A stretch of 64,000 bases of DNA, from positions 4,020,392 through 4,084,391 of the forward strand of contig NZ_KI911783.1 of NCBI RefSeq assembly GCF_000515415.1. Direction: 5' to 3'. Positions 33,613 to 41,236 of this stretch are shown here, one piece after another (the stretch's first letter is position 1; each line of letters starts with the position of its first letter). The notes beneath the pieces were generated by a model, which was given only the letters and a program-made list of their open reading frames with translations, was not told the origin of the DNA and searched no databases. The position numbers and the translations under genes are program-made. The stretch comes from Bradyrhizobium sp. WSM1417. Its GTDB lineage: Bacteria > Pseudomonadota > Alphaproteobacteria > Rhizobiales > Xanthobacteraceae.

Positions 33613-35313
33613 ATGCAGGGATTTTTCTCGTTCCTCCAGCACAATCCGTATTTGTTGCTGTTCTTCGTCGTCGGGCTCGCCGTCTGGATCGGGCGAGCCA
33701 GCATCAAAGGATATGGTCTCGGCATGGTTGCCGGCGCCATCGTGGTGGGCGCCGGCCTTTCCGTGTGGGCGTCCATCTATGGCGTGAAGCTCGAGCTCAA
33801 CACCTTCGCCAAGAGCCTCTTCTATTACCTGTTCATGTACGGCGTCGGACTGCGCGTCGGACCGTCCTTCATCAATAGCCTGAAGGGCGACGGCCTGAAG
33901 TTCTGCATCCTGGCGGTGGTGTCCAGCGTTCTCGGTCTCGCACTGGTCGTGATCATGTCCAAGCTGTTCGCGTTGCCGATTGGCGCCGCAGGCGGCATGC
34001 TGGCGGGCTCGCAGACGATGTCCGCCGCGATCGGCTCGGCCGAGCAGGCGATTACCTCTGGTGTGGTCAAGCTCCCTGACGGCATGAAGCCTGAGGACGC
34101 GTCGGGTATGATCGCGCTCTCATACGGCATCACCTACATCTGGGGAACCGTCGGCATCATCCTGATCTGCAAATACCTGCCGCGTTGGTGGGGCGTCGAC
34201 GCCAAGGCGGCGGCCAAGCAGTACGAAACCGAATTCGGCGTCAAGGATCTCGAAGGCGGCGGTCTCACCGGCTACCGTCAGTTCGGCCTGCGCGCCTACC
34301 GGCTGGAGAACCCGGCGCAGGTCGGCATGAGCATCGCCAAATTCCGCACGATGAATCCGGAATACCGCATCGTTAACGTCGCGCGCGGCGGGGAGTCGCT
34401 AGGAGCTGATCCCGATCTCGTCCTGCAGAAGGCTGACATTGTCGCGCTGGGTGGCTCCACGGAGCATCTCACCGACAAGATGGGTCTGATCGGTCCTGAG
34501 GTCGCCGACGCCAAGGCGCTCGGTATTCCAATGGACCAGGCGGACATCCTCGTTACCAACAAGGAGATGGTCGGACGCACCTTCGGGTCATTCCGCGACT
34601 CCGCACTGGCAGGGCAGCTGCAAGTTACCAAGGTCGAACGGGGCGGCGTGCAGATTCCGGCTGGTCTCAAGACCAAGCTGGAGCGGATGGACATCATTTC
34701 GGTCGTCGGCCTGAAGTCGGCCGTCAACGAGCTCGGCGAGATGTGGGGACGCATTGCGCGGACCAACACGTCGACCGATCTGTTGACGCTCGCCGCCGGC
34801 ATGATCATCGGATTCCTGATCGGGATGATCGAATTCCCGGCCTTCGGTGCCAAGATCGGCCTCGGCAATGCCGGCGGATTGTTGCTATCCGGCGTGATCG
34901 TCTCATCGCTGGTCTCCCGGCTGCGCTTCTTCGGCAACACGCCGAACGCGGCACGCAATGTGCTCGAGGATCTCGGTCTCGTGGTCTTCGTCGCCATCGT
35001 CGGCATCAATGCCGGCGCCGGACTGCTGGCGCAACTGACCGGGGCCGTGGCGCTGAAGATCTTCGTTGCCGGCTTCATTGCCTGCACGATTCCGCCGTTC
35101 ATCGTCTGGGCGATCGGCTTCCACGTCTTCAAGATCAACCCGGCCGTGTTGATGGGCGGCGTTGCCGGTGCGCGGTCGCACTCCGGTCCGTGCCGTGAAG
35201 CCGCGGTGGAAATCCAGAGCTCCGTGCCCTGGATTGGGTTCCCGGTTGGCTACGCCGTCTCCGGCATTCTGCTCACCGTGTTCGGCTACTTCGCAATGAT
35301 CCTGGCTCAATAG
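33613..35313 (+). CDS. aspT: AspT-type amino acid exchanger
   Basis: 566 aa: five to six helices (YLLLFFVVGLAVWIG at the start), a cytoplasmic centre with two RCK_C-like domains (residues about 210-370), then five helices including FLIGMIEFPAFGAKIGLGNAGGLLLSGV and a C-terminal VGYAVSGILLTVFGYF. Close in plan to the 26460-28148 product. It is 10 bases after the decarboxylase gene, so the pair probably forms a substrate/product antiport with the decarboxylase that exports a charge and consumes internal H+. The symbol reflects the family, not a proven substrate. AAGGGGA precedes the ATG. Confidence 0.87.
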   Translation: MQGFFSFLQHNPYLLLFFVVGLAVWIGRASIKGYGLGMVAGAIVVGAGLSVWASIYGVKLELNTFAKSLFYYLFMYGVGLRVGPSFINSLKGDGLKFCILAVVSSVLGLALVVIMSKLFALPIGAAGGMLAGSQTMSAAIGSAEQAITSGVVKLPDGMKPEDASGMIALSYGITYIWGTVGIILICKYLPRWWGVDAKAAAKQYETEFGVKDLEGGGLTGYRQFGLRAYRLENPAQVGMSIAKFRTMNPEYRIVNVARGGESLGADPDLVLQKADIVALGGSTEHLTDKMGLIGPEVADAKALGIPMDQADILVTNKEMVGRTFGSFRDSALAGQLQVTKVERGGVQIPAGLKTKLERMDIISVVGLKSAVNELGEMWGRIARTNTSTDLLTLAAGMIIGFLIGMIEFPAFGAKIGLGNAGGLLLSGVIVSSLVSRLRFFGNTPNAARNVLEDLGLVVFVAIVGINAGAGLLAQLTGAVALKIFVAGFIACTIPPFIVWAIGFHVFKINPAVLMGGVAGARSHSGPCREAAVEIQSSVPWIGFPVGYAVSGILLTVFGYFAMILAQ

Positions 35314-35344
35314 CTCGGCGTCAAAACCAGAGGAAAGAAAAGTC

Positions 35345-35782
35345 ATGAGAAAAGTCGCTATCTATGCCGCCCTGGTCGTCTCGCTGGCAGCCGTCGCCGG
35401 GTTCAGCACGCCATCGCGGGCAGAGACCGGCCAAGTTGCCGTTGTCTTCACCAAGGGCGGATTCATCGTTGGCGTCGGTGGGGGCGAGGGCGTCCTGCTG
35501 TATCGCGGCCACAAATATCCCTTCACCGTCTCGGGTATGAGCGTCGGCTTCACGATCGGCGCCTCGACCACCAAGCTGGTCGGTCGCGCGCTCAACCTGA
35601 GGGGGCCGGAGTCGATCGAAGGCTCCTACGCTGTTGGCGGTGCGGGCGGTGCCATCGCTGCCGGCGCAGGTGCCGTTCAGTTACAAAACGGCAACGGCGT
35701 GGTTCTGCAGCTTAGCGGGCCGAAGGTCGGTGCGGAGCTGTCAGCCGCTGTGGGGGGCGTGACGATAGCTTTGAAGCGGTAG
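35345..35782 (+). CDS. Exported hypothetical Gly-rich protein
   Basis: 145 aa. Signal peptide about residues 1-26 (ending SRA). The mature part is Gly/Ala/Val-rich with alternating hydrophobic residues (VVFTKGGFIVGVGGGEGVLLYRG; SYAVGGAGGAIAAGAGAV; VGAELSAAVGGVTIAL), suggesting a beta-rich or barrel-like fold. It lies 31 bases after the aspT-like gene, probably the third gene of the decarboxylase operon. I do not recognise the family. A hairpin at the stop codon ends the operon. Confidence 0.72.
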   Translation: MRKVAIYAALVVSLAAVAGFSTPSRAETGQVAVVFTKGGFIVGVGGGEGVLLYRGHKYPFTVSGMSVGFTIGASTTKLVGRALNLRGPESIEGSYAVGGAGGAIAAGAGAVQLQNGNGVVLQLSGPKVGAELSAAVGGVTIALKR

Positions 35783-35803
35783 AGCGGCAATCGCGCCGCT
35801 CTA
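35780..35803 (+). terminator. Hairpin at the end of the decarboxylase operon
   Basis: Perfect 9-base stem TAGAGCGGC / GCCGCTCTA with a 6-base loop. The TAG stop codon itself is the first part of the stem. No T-run follows, so termination may need Rho or the hairpin may protect the 3' end. Confidence 0.6.
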
Positions 35804-35941
35804 GCTTGAATGGCGGCTGCTTTTCTCATGCACGTAAGTCGGGGAAGCGGCCGCAAATCAGCGCCAGCTCGGGTGCCAGCCGCGTTTCGCGAGGCATCGG
35901 CGAAGCGGATCACGGCACCCCATATCGAGGGAGGACATGCC

Positions 35942-36409
35942 ATGCTTCGTTATCTCCTAGCTCTTGTTGCGGTCGTCGTTCTTCTCACAGCCACGCTCAT
36001 TCCAGATGACGCCTACGCCCGCCGGGGCGGCGGTGGTGGCTATCGCGGAGGTGGAGGGGGCATGCGCGCCGGAGGTTTTCATGGCGGTGGCTATCGTGGC
36101 GGTGCCGTTCACGCGGGGCGGATCCATGGCGGAGGCGGACGCCATTACGCTGGAGGTCCGCGGCCGAGCCATCCGATCGCCGGTCGTCCGGGTCGTCCTG
36201 GTTACCCCGTTGCGGGCCGTCCCGGCCGCCCCGTCGCCGGTTATCCTGGAGGCTATCCGCGATATGGCTATCGAGGCGCGGCTTACGGTGCTGCTGCCGT
36301 CGGTGCGGCCGCCGCGGGCGCCTACGGATACTACAACAACAACTACAACAACGGCTGTTATCAGGACACGTACGGCAACTGGGTCTGCCCCAACCAGTAT
36401 CCCTATTGA
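35942..36409 (+). CDS. Exported Gly-rich protein (RGGGG, GRPGRP repeats)
   Basis: 155 aa from ATG 35942 with GGAGG upstream. Signal peptide to about residue 25 (ending AYA). Mature part: GGGGGYRGGGGG, then GYRGG/HAGRIHGGGG, then three copies of a G[RP]PGRP motif (about residues 80-103), an Ala-rich hydrophobic helix (YGAAAVGAAAAGAYGYY) and a C-terminal NGCYQDTYGNWVCPNQYPY with two cysteines. The C-terminal [C-x-Q-D-x-Y-G-x-W-x-C] motif is common in small rhizobial exported proteins. Likely a cell-surface protein. The stop codon lies within a tandem repeat. Confidence 0.78.
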   Translation: MLRYLLALVAVVVLLTATLIPDDAYARRGGGGGYRGGGGGMRAGGFHGGGYRGGAVHAGRIHGGGGRHYAGGPRPSHPIAGRPGRPGYPVAGRPGRPVAGYPGGYPRYGYRGAAYGAAAVGAAAAGAYGYYNNNYNNGCYQDTYGNWVCPNQYPY

Positions 36410-36430
36410 AAGAGTATCCCTATTGAAAGA
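36397..36430. repeat. 17-base tandem duplication across a stop codon
   Basis: Two exact adjacent copies of gtatccctattgaaaga (36397-36413, 36414-36430). The first copy contains the last codons and TGA stop of the Gly-rich gene; the second repeats them downstream. Confidence 0.95.
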
Positions 36431-36434
36431 ATGC

Positions 36435-36467
36435 GCTGCTGACGGACCAGCGAAGTCCGTCAGCAGC
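36435..36467. terminator. Strong bidirectional hairpin between convergent genes
   Basis: Perfect 13-base stem GCTGCTGACGGAC / GTCCGTCAGCAGC with a 7-base loop, between the ends of the Gly-rich gene (36409) and the PPK2 gene (36522). No T-run on either side, but the stem is the longest in the window and serves convergent transcripts. Confidence 0.75.
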
Positions 36468-36521
36468 ATCGATCTGACGGGCAAGGATCGGATCGCGCGG
36501 GAGCGCGGCCCGATCACCTCG

Positions 36522-37331
36522 TCAATATCGCTCGGTAACGAAGTTCATTCCTCGCAGGCCGGCCTGGTCATTGTAGCGTCCCTTATCGGAACGCTTCGGC
36601 AACTTCACCTTGTCCTTCTTGATCCGCTTGTGCGGGATAGCCTCCAGGAGGTGCGCGATACAGTTCAGCCGCGCCCGCCGCTTGTCGTCGGAGCGAATGA
36701 TGTACCACGGCGCGTCCTTCGTGCTCGTCTTCTTGAGCATCAGGTCGCGCGCGCGCGAATAATCATACCAGCGTTTGAAGGATTCCAAGTCCATCGGGCT
36801 CAGCTTCCATTGCCGCACCGGATCGTCGATGCGGGCGTTGAAGCGGCGCTCCTGCTCCTCCATCCCGACCTCGAGCCAGATCTTGATCAGGATGATGCCC
36901 CCGTCAATGACGTACTTTTCCATCTGCGGGCAGAGCGCGAGGAAGCGATCGTGCTCGGCAGGCGAGCAGAAGCCCATGACGTATTCCACGCCGGCCCGGT
37001 TATACCAGCTCCGGTCGAAGATCACGATCTCGCCGCCTGCCGGAAACTGTTCCATGTAGCGTTGAAAGAACAGCTGCGACTTCTCGCGATCCGACGGCGC
37101 CGGCAGTGCCACCACCCGGAATACGCGTGGACTAACCTTCTCCGTGATCGCCTTGATGGTGCCGCCCTTGCCTGCGGCGTCCCGACCTTCGAACAGGACG
37201 ATGACGCGAAGCTTGTTTTCCTTCACATAATCCTGGAGATGGCAAAGCTCGATCTGGAGCTTTTCGAGCTCTTTCTCGTACTCCTTGCGCTTCATCCGCT
37301 CTGCAGCCTCGGCCTCTGCCATGCTTCGCAT
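36522..37331 (-). CDS. ppk2: Polyphosphate kinase 2 (PPK2)
   Basis: 269 aa, PPK2 family: Walker A GRDAAGKGGTIKAITE (about residues 49-64), VVALPAPSDREKSQLFFQRY, lid and Walker B IVIFDRSWYNRAGVEYVMGF, C-terminal APWYIIRSDDKRRARLNCI. PPK2 transfers phosphate between polyphosphate and nucleotides, mostly making ATP/GTP from NDP. One-domain length fits class I. Soluble, cytoplasmic. It lies 29 bases after the small gene at 37361-37813 and shares its promoter region and FixK box, consistent with ATP salvage when respiration is limited. Confidence 0.93.
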   Translation of the reverse strand: MRSMAEAEAAERMKRKEYEKELEKLQIELCHLQDYVKENKLRVIVLFEGRDAAGKGGTIKAITEKVSPRVFRVVALPAPSDREKSQLFFQRYMEQFPAGGEIVIFDRSWYNRAGVEYVMGFCSPAEHDRFLALCPQMEKYVIDGGIILIKIWLEVGMEEQERRFNARIDDPVRQWKLSPMDLESFKRWYDYSRARDLMLKKTSTKDAPWYIIRSDDKRRARLNCIAHLLEAIPHKRIKKDKVKLPKRSDKGRYNDQAGLRGMNFVTERY

Positions 37332-37360
37332 TCCATTGCTTCGAGTTGGTCAAACCGTGA

Positions 37361-37813
37361 TCAGTCGCCCCAGGAGATCGTGACCCCGATGTCGCCGGGC
37401 ACGCCGTCCGGGAAGTCGATGACCTGATAACCGATGCGATAGCCGCGCGGCTTGAGGTATTCGGTCCAGAGCTCGAAGATCTCTCTTGGAATTCCCATCA
37501 GGGTTTTCTCCCAGCCCGCCTCCATCTGGTTGATCGCGCGGCCCCTGTCGGTGCACAGGGTGTTCGGGAAGCGGTAGACCTGCACTTCGGTCAGGCCGTT
37601 GCGAACCGCGCGCTGGATGATGGTCGAGGCGAGCTTGATTTTCTCCTCCTCGGATTTGCCGGACGGTTTGCTCAGCCGTTCGATCAGAGCGCGTTTCTCG
37701 GCTTCGGCCGCGGCGGCGAGGCGAACATATTCCTCAGCCTTTCTGGCCTCCTCGAGCGCGGCTTCCTTGCGGATTTGCAGTGCGTTGGGAATGAGCTCAT
37801 CGATGCCGGGCAT
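37361..37813 (-). CDS. Hypothetical protein upstream of ppk2
   Basis: 150 aa, soluble. N-terminal half is a charged helix or coiled coil (RKEAALEEARKAEEYVRLAAAAEAEKRALIERL). The C-terminal half is compact (VYRFPNTLCTDRGRAINQ; WTEYLKPRGYRIGYQVIDFPDGVPGDIGVTISWGD). I recognise no domain. First gene of the pair with ppk2, so it may assist polyphosphate use. The FixK box at 37884-37897 lies 71 bases upstream of its start. Confidence 0.75.
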   Translation of the reverse strand: MPGIDELIPNALQIRKEAALEEARKAEEYVRLAAAAEAEKRALIERLSKPSGKSEEEKIKLASTIIQRAVRNGLTEVQVYRFPNTLCTDRGRAINQMEAGWEKTLMGIPREIFELWTEYLKPRGYRIGYQVIDFPDGVPGDIGVTISWGD

Positions 37814-37883
37814 GATTGGTGCGTTCCTGGCTTGCTGTGGGATCGGAGTCAGGGCTAAGCTAAGTTTCGTGCCGTTCGGACCT

Positions 37884-37897
37884 TTGATTCATATCAA
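37884..37897. promoter_or_regulatory. FixK/FNR-type box between divergent genes
   Basis: TTGATTCATATCAA, TTGAT-N4-ATCAA. Centre 77 bases from the minus-strand ATG (37813) and 83 bases from the plus-strand TTG (37974). It can serve one or both units. Confidence 0.75.
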
Positions 37898-37973
37898 GCA
37901 ATTTTCTCACCTGCGCGGCCACGGTAACGAGCCGGCGCGCAGACCGCCCTGATCTCTTCTGTGGAGGCGACCA

Positions 37974-38405
37974 TTGAGCGAGCAACTTCATCCGATGGCC
38001 CCGCATCATCTGCCGTTCTATCTCGCGCCGGGAAGCGGGACGGACGTGCTGATGGTGGTGATGGGGATCTTCCTGGTCGGCAGCGTGCTCTGGGTTGGTA
38101 CGCTGTATTGGAAGCTGCACAGCCTGCCGGAACGAATGGCCCACAAGTCGCAGAAGCTTCAATTCGAGATCGTGGCCGTGCTCGGCATCATCTCGCTCTT
38201 TACGCACATGCACATTTTCTGGGTAGCCGGCCTTCTGCTCGCGATGATCGACTTGCCGGATTTCGGTACGCCGCTGCGGAGTATCGCAGGCTCGGTCGAG
38301 AGGATCGCCGACGCCGCGCCCGGCGAGGGTCGCGAGCCAGAACTCCCCAGCTTGCCGCCGGTGGAGAAGCCGATCGTCAAGGGGAAGGAGCACAGCCATG
38401 TTTGA
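37974..38405 (+). CDS. Small inner-membrane protein, partner of HlyD-type protein
   Basis: 143 aa with a TTG start preceded by GTGGAGG. Two membrane helices: about residues 24-47 (TDVLMVVMGIFLVGSVLWVG) and 63-92. The C-terminal tail is polar and Pro-rich (PELPSLPPVEKP). The stop overlaps the HlyD-type gene by 8 bases. The pairing recalls E. coli yibI (DUF3302) next to yibH (HlyD-like); membership in DUF3302 is my inference. Probably a membrane component of the same complex. Confidence 0.72.
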   Translation: MSEQLHPMAPHHLPFYLAPGSGTDVLMVVMGIFLVGSVLWVGTLYWKLHSLPERMAHKSQKLQFEIVAVLGIISLFTHMHIFWVAGLLLAMIDLPDFGTPLRSIAGSVERIADAAPGEGREPELPSLPPVEKPIVKGKEHSHV

Positions 38406-39630
38406 GCTCATGTTCTGCTCCCTTCTGACCATCCTGCCGGACTATCTCTACCGCCGCTATGCCCAGGGCAAACGTTTCGGCAAGGAGATCACGTTCTTTT
38501 CCATCTGGTATGAATTGCGATGGGGCATCACCGGCTGCCTGATGCTGACGATTTCGCTGATCACGATGATCTTCTACTTTCACCCGTCAACCACCTCGGC
38601 CGCGCTCTATTTTCGGACGGTCCCCATCCTTCCTGAAGGCTCCGGCCGCGTCGCGGAAGTCAATGTCGGCTACAGCGAGGCAGTGAAGAAGGGCGACGTG
38701 CTGTTCAGGCTGGACAGTTCAAAGCAGAAGGCAGCTTTGGAGACGGCCACGCGCAAGATCGCCGAGGTCGATGCCGCGATGACAAGCGCCGAAAACGACG
38801 TGGTCAAGGCCGAAGCGCAGATCCAGGAAGCCAAGGCCAGCCTTCAGCAGGCCAAGGACGAACTGGACGTCAAGACGGAGTTGCAGCGCCGCAATCCCGG
38901 TATCGTCCCGCAGCGCGATATCGAGAAACTACAGGTCGTAGTCAACCAGCGGCAGGCCGGTGTGGACTCGGCCACGGCGTCCAAGACGTCGGCGATGTTG
39001 CGGCTTTCAACGTTGTTGCCGGCTGAAAAAGCGAGCGGCCAGGCAGCGTTGGCTGAAGCGCAGGTCGATCTCGACAAGACCTTCGTTCGCGCCGGCGTCG
39101 ACGGGCGAGTCGAACAGTTCCTCGTTCGGACTGGCGATCTCGTTGCCCAGATCATGCGACCAGCCGGCGTGTTGATACCAGCGGATGCCGGCAGGGGTAG
39201 GCTGCAGGCCGGGTTTGGACAGATTGAAGCGGGGGTGGTGAAGGTAGGGATGGTCGCAGAAGCGACCTGCATCTCCAAGCCGTGGGTCATCATTCCGCTC
39301 ATTGTCACCGATGTGCAGGATTACATCGCCGCCGGTCAGGTCCAGGCTGGCCAGGAATTGATTGAAGCACAGAATGCACGCAAGCCGGGTTCGATCCTCG
39401 CCTTCCTGGAGCCGCTGTACAAGGGCGGACTTGAAGGCGTGACGCCGGGCAGCAGCTGCATCGTCAATGCCTATACCAGCAATCACGAGGAGATCTCTGC
39501 GAAGGAGACGGGCACGGCTCGGGCCGTCGCTCTGCATGTCGTCGACGGCGTCGGGCTCGTGCACGCCATGCTGTTGCGAATTCAAGCGCTGCTGCTGCCG
39601 ATCAAGACGCTCGTGCTCAGCGGGCACTGA
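38398..39630 (+). CDS. HlyD-family membrane fusion (adaptor) protein
   Basis: 410 aa. One N-terminal membrane helix (about residues 43-63), the lipoyl/barrel-sandwich half EGSGRVAEVNVGYSEAVKKGDVLFRLD, a coiled-coil hairpin (about 100-200, with KIAEVDAAMTSAENDVVKAEAQIQEAKASL), and the second half VDGRVEQFLVRTGDLVAQ. EmrA/YibH-type adaptor for export across the periplasm. AAGGAG precedes the ATG. No ABC or MFS pump lies next to it, so it may work with the small upstream membrane protein or with a distant pump. Confidence 0.85.
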   Translation: MFELMFCSLLTILPDYLYRRYAQGKRFGKEITFFSIWYELRWGITGCLMLTISLITMIFYFHPSTTSAALYFRTVPILPEGSGRVAEVNVGYSEAVKKGDVLFRLDSSKQKAALETATRKIAEVDAAMTSAENDVVKAEAQIQEAKASLQQAKDELDVKTELQRRNPGIVPQRDIEKLQVVVNQRQAGVDSATASKTSAMLRLSTLLPAEKASGQAALAEAQVDLDKTFVRAGVDGRVEQFLVRTGDLVAQIMRPAGVLIPADAGRGRLQAGFGQIEAGVVKVGMVAEATCISKPWVIIPLIVTDVQDYIAAGQVQAGQELIEAQNARKPGSILAFLEPLYKGGLEGVTPGSSCIVNAYTSNHEEISAKETGTARAVALHVVDGVGLVHAMLLRIQALLLPIKTLVLSGH

Positions 39631-39698
39631 CCGGCTTCGCTTTGGTTTGAATCGCACTTCGGTTCAGCGATGCGCCTCAGTTGGGCCGGTCTGGCGTC

Positions 39699-41087
39699 AT
39701 GAGCCAGTCCGACCACCCAGCGCATATTCACTATGAGCGCCACATGGTCCCCGCAAAAATGCCGATCTGGCTTCGTTCCATCATTGTCGCCAGCGCTGTT
39801 GTGCTCGTGCTTGGAGCTGGCCTGTTCGGCTACCGGTGGTATTCTCGCCCCACGACGCTGAACATCGCCGTCGGATCGCTGGACGGTGAGGCCGCGCGTC
39901 TGGTCTCGGCACTGGCGAGCCGGCTTGCCGTGGTGAACGCCCCGGTCCGGCTCAGACTGGTGGAAACCACCAACGCGGTTGATGCTGCCGAGCAGTTTGC
40001 GGCGGAAAAGGTCGAGCTTGCTGTCGTCCGGGGCGACGTCGGCGATCTATCGCAGGCACAGGCCATCGTGGTTCTCGCCCATGCCGTTGTCCTGCTGGTT
40101 GCGCCGCCGGGCTCCTCCATTACCGAAATCGCTGGTCTGAAGCGCACCAGCGTCGGCGTGATCGGCGGCGAGATGAATCGCAAGGTCGTCGACGTCCTCA
40201 GCGACGAATACGGACTTGGACGCGCCAACGTGACATTCCGCAATCTCCAACTGGCAGACGCGCGGCGGGCACTCGACACCAAGGAGGTACGGGCGATTCT
40301 GATCGTCGTTCCTCTTGCCGAAAAGTATCTGGCCCTCTTGCGCGGCCTCTTTCTGCAGACGCCGAAGACCGCGCCGGTCCTCCTTCCCGTCGAGGCGGCT
40401 GGTGCCATCGCGGAAAAGCAGCGCGCCTATGAAAGCTTCGATGTCCCGAAGGGCACGCTGCGCGGTTCGCCGCCTGTCCCGAGCGAGGATCTCACCACGC
40501 TGCGGGTTTCGTTCTATGTGGTCGCGCAAAAGCAGCTCAGCGCAGAGGTGGCGGGCAGCCTGGCCGACGCGCTGATGAAGGCACGCAGGGACCTGCTCGG
40601 CGAATTGCCGATCCTCTCGCAAATGACCGCGCCGAGCACGGATTCGGACGCCTTCCTCCCGGTCCATCCCGGCGCCGCAGCATTCTACAACGGAACGCAG
40701 CAGAGCTTTCTGGACGAATGGGGAAACGCGATCTTTCTCGCGCCCATGATTTTCGGCGGCCTCATCTCCGTATTGGCCGCGGCTTGGAAATTCCTTCAGG
40801 TGCGTGATCCCTCTAAGGACGAACGGGGCCTGGACTTGCTGTATGCGCTGGGCGCGCGGATACGCAAGACGGAGGCGGAGGCCGAACTGTCCGATATCGA
40901 GGTCGAGATCGACCGGGTGCTCCAGGGCCAGCGCGCCAAGGCCGCTGCAGGAGACGAGAATGCGCTCGATGTCACGACATTGAATGTCGCTGCGCATCGT
41001 CTTCAGAGCCTGATTCACGACCGTCGGATCCTGCTGTCCGCGAACGGACATGAGCAAGCGCTCGGTCAGCCAGTTGACCGCACCTGA
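39699..41087 (+). CDS. Membrane-anchored TAXI-family (TRAP-type) ligand-binding protein
   Basis: 462 aa from ATG 39699. N-terminal helix (WLRSIIVASAVVLVLGAGLFG, about residues 23-45) is an anchor rather than a cleaved signal. Residues about 55-335 form a TAXI/NMT1-like binding domain (LNIAVGSLDGEAARLVSALASRL; GLKRTSVGVIGGEMNRKVVDVLSDEYGL). A second helix near 355-375 (FLAPMIFGGLISVLAAAWKFL) leads to a cytoplasmic tail with a coiled coil (RIRKTEAEAELSDIEVEIDRV). TAXI proteins usually feed TRAP permeases; none is nearby. Two-helix anchoring suggests sensing or scaffold use. It follows the HlyD gene by 68 bases. Confidence 0.78.
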   Translation: MSQSDHPAHIHYERHMVPAKMPIWLRSIIVASAVVLVLGAGLFGYRWYSRPTTLNIAVGSLDGEAARLVSALASRLAVVNAPVRLRLVETTNAVDAAEQFAAEKVELAVVRGDVGDLSQAQAIVVLAHAVVLLVAPPGSSITEIAGLKRTSVGVIGGEMNRKVVDVLSDEYGLGRANVTFRNLQLADARRALDTKEVRAILIVVPLAEKYLALLRGLFLQTPKTAPVLLPVEAAGAIAEKQRAYESFDVPKGTLRGSPPVPSEDLTTLRVSFYVVAQKQLSAEVAGSLADALMKARRDLLGELPILSQMTAPSTDSDAFLPVHPGAAAFYNGTQQSFLDEWGNAIFLAPMIFGGLISVLAAAWKFLQVRDPSKDERGLDLLYALGARIRKTEAEAELSDIEVEIDRVLQGQRAKAAAGDENALDVTTLNVAAHRLQSLIHDRRILLSANGHEQALGQPVDRT

Positions 41088-41140
41088 CGGTGGTCACTCC
41101 AGACCAAGCCGAATCACGGCCGAACCCAAGCTCAGCGACC

Positions 41141-41154
41141 TTGATCTTGATCAA
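41141..41154 (+). promoter_or_regulatory. FixK/FNR-type box upstream of 41237 gene
   Basis: TTGATCTTGATCAA, TTGAT-N4-ATCAA. Centre 89 bases before the ATG at 41237. Confidence 0.8.
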
Positions 41155-41236
41155 ACCCTCGGGCCGCCAACCCCGTTTCCTTCGGTAATCGCGTCATACG
41201 AAGGGTGCGGGACATCAGGGGGATAGCGGACGGGCA

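Noticed and set aside
35964..37427. A 487-codon plus-strand frame spanning the Gly-rich gene end and the ppk2 gene
   Set aside because: It runs antisense through PPK2, crosses a 13-base-pair terminator hairpin and has no domain.
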